Below the pieces are notes generated by a model that was not told the origin of the DNA, did no database searches, and was given only the letters and a program-made list of their open reading frames with translations. 11,701 nucleotides of DNA, taken from Methanolinea sp. SDB (GTDB lineage Archaea; Halobacteriota; Methanomicrobia; Methanomicrobiales; Methanospirillaceae). The DNA is taken from NCBI GenBank assembly GCA_001412335.1, contig LKUF01000236.1, positions 1-11,701 on the forward strand, given 5' to 3'. This document shows positions 7,033 through 11,701 of the stretch, piece by piece (within the stretch, counting starts at the first letter, position 1; each line of letters starts with the position of its first letter). The position numbers were made by a program, and so were the translations under genes.

Positions 7033-8565
7033 ATGAAAGGACACCGGTTGTTTGAAGAGCTCGAAAGAGTGGTCGGAGACCTCTCTCCTGTGCAGCGTGT
7101 CCTTCTCGGGACTGACGGGTCTGTAACAAGCATCCTGGAACTGGTGACCGGAAACGCGGTCTCCGTTTCTACGCTTCTCCAGGAAGTACGGACAGCCGAC
7201 GAAGAGACGGCGGCAACACTCGAGATACAGCCCGGTGAAGAGATCAATCACCGGGTAGTCGAATTGAGAAACGCCGTGACCGGCGAAGTGCTCATCTATG
7301 CCGTATCAGATACGCCACTCTCCCGCCTCTCCCCCGAGTTTCGTGAAGACCTCATGAAGGCGGACATTCCCATCGGACGAATCCTTGCAAAGTACCGGAT
7401 GGAGTCCCGGAGAGAGATCCTCGGGATGCAGGTCAGATCGACCGATCCCCCCATGCGGGAGAGGTTCGGCCTTGGCGTGGATCTCCCGCTTCTCTCCCGT
7501 ACATACCGGATATTCCACCAGAATCACCCGCTCATCCGTATCGAGGAGTCATTCCCATCCCATAGTTTTCTTGACAGGAGACGGGTGATGGTCCAGGCCC
7601 CGTCACGGCTCCATATCAGCCTGATAGACATGAACGGATCGCTCGGACGCGTGGATGGTGGGATGGGCATAACCCTGAACAGACCAGGTATCACTTTGTC
7701 AGCAGAATACTCGGACGAGACCGTCGTGGACGCACCTGACGAGGGAGTCCGGGCACGCGTTGCTGATGCCGCCGAACGGGTGGCCCGGACGCTCGGCCTG
7801 CCGGGGAGGGGCAGGATACGGGTGCTTGAAGGATATCCACAGCACGTCGGGCTTGGAAGCGGAACAAGTTACGCCCTTGCAGCCGGAAAGGCGGTCTGTG
7901 AACTCTATGGTGCAGGCGCGAGCACCGAAACGCTGGCGGCCATCACGGGCCGGGGCGGGACTTCAGGGATCGGTACCGCCGCATTTTCGGGCGGTGGGTT
8001 TGTGATGGACTGCGGCCATACCTTCGGCCCCCTGATGGAGAAGAGGAGTTTTCTCCCCTCCTCTGCCTGCGTGGATACCAGGCCGGCCCCGGTGACGTAC
8101 CGGTACCCCTTCCCTGATGACTGGAAGATCCTGGTCGTCATCCCAAAAAGCCAGGGAGGTGCGAGCGGGGGGGCTGAAAAGGATCTCTTCCAGCGGTACT
8201 GCCCCGTTCCACTTGGCGAAGTGCAGGCGCTCTGCCATGAGATCGTAATGCGCCTCCTCCCTGGGCTTGTCGAAGGGGATATCGATGCATTCGGCGCGGC
8301 GATCAACCGTGTCCAGGAGCTCGGGTTCAAGAAGATCGAATGCGCCCTCCAGTCTCCCCATATCACCGGTCTGATGGAAGCGTTACGCGGCGCAGGAGCG
8401 GCGGGGGCGGGACTCTCTTCCTTTGGCCCGGTTGTGTATGCCATAGCAGACGGGAATATGTCTGACCTGGAAGCCGTGGCCCGCGACTGCCTTTCTGCTC
8501 ACGGTGGCGGGGACTGCCTGGTGACAACTGCCAGGAACACCGGTGCTTCCGTGATCACTGCATAA
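7033..8565 (+). CDS. Fused chorismate lyase-like / beta-RFAP synthase, methanopterin biosynthesis
   Basis: This single uninterrupted 510-residue protein joins two enzymes. Residues 1 to about 175 resemble the archaeal chorismate pyruvate-lyase-like family (DUF98/UbiC fold): QRVLLGTDGSVTSILE (21-36), HRVVELRN (73-80), LIYAVSDTPL (87-96) and RTYRIFHQNHPLIRIEESFP (156-175). From about 182 on it is beta-ribofuranosylaminobenzene 5'-phosphate synthase, a GHMP-kinase-fold enzyme. That half has VQAPSRLHISLIDMNG, the phosphate loop GLGSGTSYALAAGKAV (273-288), GRGGTSGIGTAAFSGGGF (307-323) and GAGAAGAGLSSFGPVV near the C-terminus. The lyase would make 4-hydroxybenzoate from chorismate. The synthase would then condense it, or 4-aminobenzoate, with PRPP, releasing CO2 and diphosphate. 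The ATG at 7033 is the only early start. It probably heads an operon with the next two genes. Domain assignments are from recognised motifs; channelling is inference. Confidence 0.88.
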   Translation: MKGHRLFEELERVVGDLSPVQRVLLGTDGSVTSILELVTGNAVSVSTLLQEVRTADEETAATLEIQPGEEINHRVVELRNAVTGEVLIYAVSDTPLSRLSPEFREDLMKADIPIGRILAKYRMESRREILGMQVRSTDPPMRERFGLGVDLPLLSRTYRIFHQNHPLIRIEESFPSHSFLDRRRVMVQAPSRLHISLIDMNGSLGRVDGGMGITLNRPGITLSAEYSDETVVDAPDEGVRARVADAAERVARTLGLPGRGRIRVLEGYPQHVGLGSGTSYALAAGKAVCELYGAGASTETLAAITGRGGTSGIGTAAFSGGGFVMDCGHTFGPLMEKRSFLPSSACVDTRPAPVTYRYPFPDDWKILVVIPKSQGGASGGAEKDLFQRYCPVPLGEVQALCHEIVMRLLPGLVEGDIDAFGAAINRVQELGFKKIECALQSPHITGLMEALRGAGAAGAGLSSFGPVVYAIADGNMSDLEAVARDCLSAHGGGDCLVTTARNTGASVITA

Positions 8566-8593
8566 ACCATATCAGAAGCGAAAAGGAACATAT

Positions 8594-9130
8594 GTGATCA
8601 TGGGATCCGGGAAGCACCTCACGATAGGCATAACGGTTAACCTGGAGCATTACGAGAACCTGCGGCTGGAAGTGAGCGGGGAGGTGGAAAAAAGCGATGA
8701 TGCCGTCGAACTGGTACGATTCCTGGACGAGATGCTTGGGCGGCTGGGACAGGGAGATCCCGCGACAAAAGAGCGGGTGGAGAGCTACAGGAGAAGGGTA
8801 CTTGCATCCGGACTGCCGGCAGGAGATGTTGATCATCCTGCACCTGCCCGGCAGGAGACCATACACGAGGTTGCGGCACCCGTGACCCCCCCGGTGGGTG
8901 CAGACACCCCGACAATAGCCGCCTCCATCCGGGAACCGGGAGAGCCGGTCACGCCGGGCATACCCATTTCCAGGGAGAAAGACCCGGAACAGGCTGCAGC
9001 ACCTGCCACCGCGGGAAGTGGAGGGGGGATCTGTGAATCGTGTGGTGCCGTGATCACTGCTGCGGAACAGAAGATGAGCCAGCTCTTCACGGGAAAGGAC
9101 CTCTGCAAGAGCTGCATGAAGAAGACTTAA
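8594..9130 (+). CDS. Small protein of unknown function with C-terminal zinc ribbon
   Basis: I do not recognise this 178-residue protein. Three parts are visible. The N-terminal part (about 1-70) is alternating strand then helix, with ITVNLEHYENLRLEV followed by charged helical segments. The middle (about 72-145) is a Pro/Ala/Thr/Glu-rich linker that is probably disordered. The C-terminal part has Cys147-x2-Cys150-x20-Cys171-x2-Cys174, a likely structural zinc site of ribbon or treble-clef type. The GTG at 8594 is chosen because AAAAGGAA lies about six bases upstream. The ATG two codons later (8600) is possible. It sits 28 bases after the fusion gene and 32 bases before the Orc gene, with no promoter visible, so it is probably cotranscribed. 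A nucleic-acid or protein-binding adaptor role is a guess from the zinc site and the Orc neighbour. Confidence 0.75.
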   Translation: MIMGSGKHLTIGITVNLEHYENLRLEVSGEVEKSDDAVELVRFLDEMLGRLGQGDPATKERVESYRRRVLASGLPAGDVDHPAPARQETIHEVAAPVTPPVGADTPTIAASIREPGEPVTPGIPISREKDPEQAAAPATAGSGGGICESCGAVITAAEQKMSQLFTGKDLCKSCMKKT

Positions 9131-9162
9131 GAGTTGGAAAGAGAACCGGAAAGGAGCAGGGA

Positions 9163-10287
9163 ATGAAGAAGAACCTCCTGATGTGGGACGAGACACTCTT
9201 CAGGGACCCCGAGGTCTTTGAGATCGATTACGTGCCCGAGCAGTTCAATTTCAGGGACACCCAGATGAGGGAACTTGCATTCCAGATACGGCCGGGGATG
9301 CGTGGTGGGCGCCCGCTCAATACCATCTGCCGTGGTCTCCCGGGAACCGGAAAGACGACAAGTGTCAGGAGACTGTTCGGGGAGATCGAGGAGAACACCA
9401 GGAAACTGGTGCCGATCCATGTCAACTGCCAGATTGACAACACGAAATTCGCGATCTTTTCTCAGATATACCGGAAGTTGTCAGGACACCTCCCCCCGGC
9501 ATCAGGCACATCATTCAAGCAGGTCTTCGATGCCATCGCACGGATCCTCCAGAAAGAGGGCCAGGTCCTGCTTGTCGCTCTCGATGATGCGAACTACCTT
9601 TTGTACGAGAACGAGATTAACAAGGTCCTCTATACCCTCCTGCGTTCCCACGAGTCATATGAGGGGACACGGATCGGGGTTATCGTCATCATAAGCGACC
9701 TCGATGTCGACCTCTCGCGGGAAGTGGATGCCCGTGTCTCGTCAGTGTTCCGGCCGACCGAGATATACTTCCCGCCCTACAGCGAGGAGGAGGCGGGCGG
9801 GATCATCAGGGAACGGGTCATGCAGGGACTTTACCCGGGTTGCCTTTCGGAGGAGATGTTCGACCTGGTCGTCGCCCAGACCATGAAGAGCGGTGACCTG
9901 CGGGTGGGGATAGATCTCCTGAAGAGGGCCGCACTCAATGCCGAGAAGAGGGCGAGCAGGGTGATCGAGCGGGAAGATATCTGCAGGGCCTACGATGTGT
10001 CGCGGTACCTTCACCTGGTCCACACCGTAAAGACCCTGAAGAGCGAGGAGAAAGACCTCTTAAAGACCCTCGCAGAACTGAGCATGAACGAGTCGGAGAT
10101 GAATGCCGGCGAGGTCTTCAAGATAGCGAAAGAGACCGTTGGAATCGGATATACGCGGTTTTACGAGATGATCAAGAAGTTTGACGGAATGCGGCTCGTG
10201 AATCTCCAGTACCGTGACGGCAAGGGGAGAACCAGGGTGATAAGCCTCCGCTATGATCCGGTAAAAATCATTGAATACCTCTCCTGA
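9163..10287 (+). CDS. Orc1/Cdc6-type replication initiation AAA+ protein (divergent motifs)
   Basis: This 374-residue protein has the archaeal Orc1/Cdc6 layout. Walker A is GLPGTGKT at 58-65, Walker B is LLVALDDAN at 136-144, and the sensor-1 region is VIIISDLD-like at 174-181. A likely arginine-finger region VDARVSSVF lies at 188-196, with sensor 2 at GDLRVGIDLL (Arg247) and a winged-helix DNA-binding domain from about 300. Walker B has Asp-Asp where most initiators have Asp-Glu, and sensor 1 has Asp where Asn is usual. It therefore looks like a secondary Orc paralog rather than the canonical origin-defining copy. The ATG at 9163 is fixed by GGAG seven bases upstream and by the conserved N-terminus. 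Open frame upstream is read-through in another gene. No origin-recognition-box repeats are evident nearby. Initiator activity is not shown by the sequence. Confidence 0.88.
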   Translation: MKKNLLMWDETLFRDPEVFEIDYVPEQFNFRDTQMRELAFQIRPGMRGGRPLNTICRGLPGTGKTTSVRRLFGEIEENTRKLVPIHVNCQIDNTKFAIFSQIYRKLSGHLPPASGTSFKQVFDAIARILQKEGQVLLVALDDANYLLYENEINKVLYTLLRSHESYEGTRIGVIVIISDLDVDLSREVDARVSSVFRPTEIYFPPYSEEEAGGIIRERVMQGLYPGCLSEEMFDLVVAQTMKSGDLRVGIDLLKRAALNAEKRASRVIEREDICRAYDVSRYLHLVHTVKTLKSEEKDLLKTLAELSMNESEMNAGEVFKIAKETVGIGYTRFYEMIKKFDGMRLVNLQYRDGKGRTRVISLRYDPVKIIEYLS

Positions 10288-10294
10288 AATTTCA

Positions 10295-10302
10295 TTTATA
10301 AG
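10295..10302 (+). promoter_or_regulatory. Probable TATA box for mch
   Basis: TTTATAAG lies in the AT-rich 57 bases after the Orc gene stop. At the usual spacing, transcription would begin near 10322-10326. That leaves a leader of about 40 bases to the preferred GTG start at 10366, or about 20 to the ATG at 10345. It suggests that mch is expressed apart from the upstream operon. Confidence 0.55.
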
Positions 10303-10365
10303 GCATACAATTGACAAATCTTATCTATTCCAAAAACTTGTTCTATGGTAAAGGGGGTATTCCAC

Positions 10366-11313
10366 GTGCTCAGTGTAAACGAACTTGGATTAGAGATTTT
10401 TGAGAATTTAGCAGAGTATGCAGAGGAATTTAATGCTGCGTATCATGAACTTGACAATGGCGCACGGATCATCGACTGCGGGGTAAGCACGCGGGGTGGA
10501 TATGCCGCAGGAAGGGCGTTCACAGAGATCTGCATGGGCGGCCTCGGCGAGGTCAACTTCCGCATGGGGCAGATAAAGGAGTTTCCCGTTCCGTTTATCG
10601 ATGTCTTCACCGATTTCCCTTCGATCTCCTGTCTTGGCGCACAGAAAGCCGGCTGGACCGTGAAGCACGAGAACTACTTCGCCATGGGTAGCGGCCCTGC
10701 GAGAGCGTTATCACTCAAGCCCAAGCACACGTACGAGGTCATCGACTACGAGGACGACTTTGATTCTGCGGTCATCGCACTCGAGAGTGACCATCTGCCA
10801 AACGGCGGTGTGATGGAGAAGATCGCGGAAGAGTGCCAGGTGGACGTCGCAAATGTCTGTGCGGTTGTCGCACCGACCGCGTCGCTGGTAGGCTCTATCC
10901 AGGTCGCCGGAAGGTGCGTGGAGACGGCGATCTACAAGCTGAATGAACTTGGGTTCGACACGCGGAAGATCACCGCCGGTTTCGGCACGGCGCCCCTCCC
11001 TCCGGTAAAGAAGGATGCGACCAGGGCGATGGGAACCACGAATGACGCGACCATCTACCACGGGCGTATCATGCTCACGATGAAAGCCCCCGAGATCAAG
11101 GACTACCTGGACAAGATTCCAAGCAACAAGTCAAAGGGATACGGAAAGCCCTTCTATGAGATCTTCAAGGAGGCAAACTTCGACTTCTACCAGATCGACA
11201 CCTCCCTCTTCTCGCCAGCAGAGGTGATCATAAACGAACTCTCAGAGGGCGTGGTATACCACTGCGGCATGATCAACCCGGATGTGACGATCAAGTCCTT
11301 CGGAATCCAGTAA
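10366..11313 (+). CDS. mch: Methenyltetrahydromethanopterin cyclohydrolase
   Basis: This cytoplasmic enzyme interconverts 5-formyl-H4MPT (or H4SPT) and methenyl-H4MPT, a core step of methanogenesis from CO2. The protein matches Mch throughout, including ICMGGLGEV, FPSISCLGAQKAGW, NYFAMGSGPARALSLKPK, VAPTASLVGSIQVAGR, TTNDATIYHG and YGKPFYEIFK. I prefer the GTG at 10366, giving 315 residues that begin MLSVNE, because Mch proteins of other methanogens start this way and AAAGGGGGT lies about ten bases before it. The ATG at 10345 (322 residues) would place this ribosome site inside the gene and add seven unconserved residues. It appears monocistronic, with its own TATA-like box upstream and an oligo-T stretch straight after the TAA. 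Confidence 0.96.
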   Translation: MLSVNELGLEIFENLAEYAEEFNAAYHELDNGARIIDCGVSTRGGYAAGRAFTEICMGGLGEVNFRMGQIKEFPVPFIDVFTDFPSISCLGAQKAGWTVKHENYFAMGSGPARALSLKPKHTYEVIDYEDDFDSAVIALESDHLPNGGVMEKIAEECQVDVANVCAVVAPTASLVGSIQVAGRCVETAIYKLNELGFDTRKITAGFGTAPLPPVKKDATRAMGTTNDATIYHGRIMLTMKAPEIKDYLDKIPSNKSKGYGKPFYEIFKEANFDFYQIDTSLFSPAEVIINELSEGVVYHCGMINPDVTIKSFGIQ

Positions 11314-11335
11314 AATTTCTTTTTTCGAAAATTTT
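11314..11335 (+). terminator. Probable oligo-T terminator after mch
   Basis: The mch stop is followed at once by a run of six T (11320-11325) in AT-rich sequence. AAAATTT (11312-11318) and AAATTTT (11329-11335) are inverted arms around it. Archaeal RNA polymerase terminates at T-rich runs, so this is a reasonable end for the mch transcript. It rests on sequence match only. Confidence 0.5.
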
Positions 11336-11338
11336 GGG

Positions 11339-11360
11339 GAAAGCCAGCTGGACGGCTTTC
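11339..11360 (+). other. 7-bp stem hairpin downstream of mch
   Basis: GAAAGCC and GGCTTTC form a perfect seven-pair stem around the eight-base loop AGCTGGAC. It lies just beyond the oligo-T stretch after mch and has no T-run of its own. It may protect the 3' end of the mch transcript or belong to a separate structured element. Confidence 0.4.
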
Positions 11361-11451
11361 TGGTCTCCCTGGACCTGGTGAGTCAGAGCGATCCTGTAAT
11401 CAAAGAGGGTGACTCTTTCGTGGCAGGGAAACAAAACACTACTCGAAAGGA

Positions 11452-11467
11452 GGGGGCTTGCTGCCCC
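11452..11467. repeat. GGGGC stem-loop, copy 1
   Basis: GGGGC (11453-11457), loop TTGCT, GCCCC (11463-11467) form a five-pair GC stem. It resembles the copy at 11678-11693 in both stem and loop (GGGGGC then T-G-C), which suggests a dispersed intergenic repeat. Confidence 0.4.
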
Positions 11468-11677
11468 ACATCTCCGATATCTGTCCTTCGTCCTTCCCTG
11501 CACCGCCCCAAAAGGGGACATCCGTCGGGAAGGGTTGACCGGTGGATTGTGAAAGATTCAGAATCGCCCCGATTCAGTCTCTATCACCCTGTGGGATTCG
11601 CCGCAACGGCAGGGGCGGATGGAGGTGAATCCCGGGAGGAGTCGATATAGTGGAAAGCATCGTAATTCATGCAGACA

Positions 11678-11701
11678 GGGGGCTGCCGCCCCCTGAACCC
11701 C
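11678..11701. repeat. GGGGGC stem-loop, copy 2, reaching the window edge
   Basis: GGGGGC (11678-11683), loop TGCC, GCCCCC (11688-11693) form a perfect six-pair stem, followed by TGAACCCC to the end of the window. GC-only stem-loops of this kind are often dispersed in intergenic DNA, but copy number cannot be judged from here. Confidence 0.45.

Larger units (their letters stand above)
11336..11701. other. Gene-poor tail rich in short hairpins
   Basis: These 366 bases hold no convincing gene. Open frames exist on both strands (for example 11378-11650 forward), but their products have unlike-protein composition and resemble nothing I know. The stretch does hold many short inverted repeats: GAAAGCC/GGCTTTC (11339-11345, 11354-11360), AAAGAG/CTCTTT (11402-11407, 11413-11418) and CCCC/GGGG (11506-11517). 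It also holds GAATCG/CGATTC (11561-11566, 11570-11575), GGGATTC/GAATCCC (11593-11599, 11627-11633) and two GGGGGC stem-loops. A possible GTG start at 11650 after GGGAGGAG stays open to the window edge, but it runs straight into a repeat. It could be a noncoding RNA, a decayed element or a repeat-bearing spacer. Confidence 0.45.

Noticed and set aside
7905..8444. A 179-codon minus-strand open frame within the RFAP synthase region
   Set aside because: It is a shadow of strong GC codon phasing in the real gene and shows no family resemblance.
8551..9062. A 13-base direct repeat containing GTGATCAC near 8551 and 9050
   Set aside because: Both copies lie in coding sequence for similar short residue runs (V-I-T-A), so the match is best explained by codon choice.
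8555..9196. A 213-codon minus-strand frame across the zinc-ribbon gene
   Set aside because: The plus-strand frame has a ribosome site, operon spacing and paired CxxC motifs, whereas the minus-strand product is low-quality, Ser/Arg/Pro-rich sequence.
10288..10344. Possible replication origin beside the Orc gene
   Set aside because: The AT-rich gap is only 57 bases and is explained by the mch promoter. No repeated origin-box-like motif was found.
11291..11521. A possible small minus-strand gene after mch
   Set aside because: It overlaps the mch end and its terminator, its product has no recognisable pattern, and no ribosome site is seen.
1..11701. CRISPR arrays, tRNA or rRNA genes, transposases, toxin-antitoxin or defence genes
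   Set aside because: No regularly spaced repeats, cloverleaf sequences or characteristic protein motifs for these were seen on either strand.

Overview
The window looks like chromosomal DNA of a methanogenic archaeon, most likely of the Methanomicrobia (Methanomicrobiales-like). The evidence is methenyl-H4MPT cyclohydrolase (Mch), the beta-RFAP synthase of methanopterin biosynthesis, a methanogenesis-marker-12 protein, a four-subunit archaeal pyruvate:ferredoxin oxidoreductase, an archaeal-type (ApgM) phosphoglycerate mutase and an Orc1/Cdc6-type replication protein. TATA-like promoter elements, short leaders and ATGA start/stop overlaps fit archaeal gene organisation. Base composition is moderately GC-rich, with sharp AT-rich dips at the promoters. 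Genus cannot be set from this alone.

Left half (1-4711) is read leftward. From upstream to downstream it holds a DUF368 polytopic membrane protein, then the marker-12 ASKHA-fold protein. After a 42-base AT-rich gap with its own TATA-like box comes a tight porC-porD-porA-porB operon in which each start abuts or overlaps the previous stop.

A compact divergent region (about 4712-4771) separates this from the rightward half. It carries two dyad-symmetric sequences that look like operator candidates. Rightward come a GalE-like NAD-dependent epimerase overlapping apgM by ATGA, then a 126-base gap with a promoter candidate. Next is a three-gene run: a chorismate-lyase/beta-RFAP synthase fusion, a small zinc-ribbon protein of unknown function, and an Orc1/Cdc6-like AAA+ protein. 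A separately promoted mch follows, and then about 388 bases without a convincing gene but rich in short hairpins, including two copies of a GGGGGC-type stem-loop.

Functionally the set is mostly methanogen core metabolism. Por makes pyruvate from acetyl-CoA and CO2, and ApgM sits on the gluconeogenic route above it. Mch acts on the C1 carrier whose arene-ribose headgroup is begun by the fusion protein. The epimerase and the DUF368 carrier protein may both serve glycan assembly. The most notable items are the two-step fusion enzyme, the paired dyads in the divergent promoter, the zinc-ribbon gene beside a motif-divergent Orc, and the structured noncoding tail. I did not find a convincing new defence or mobile system here.
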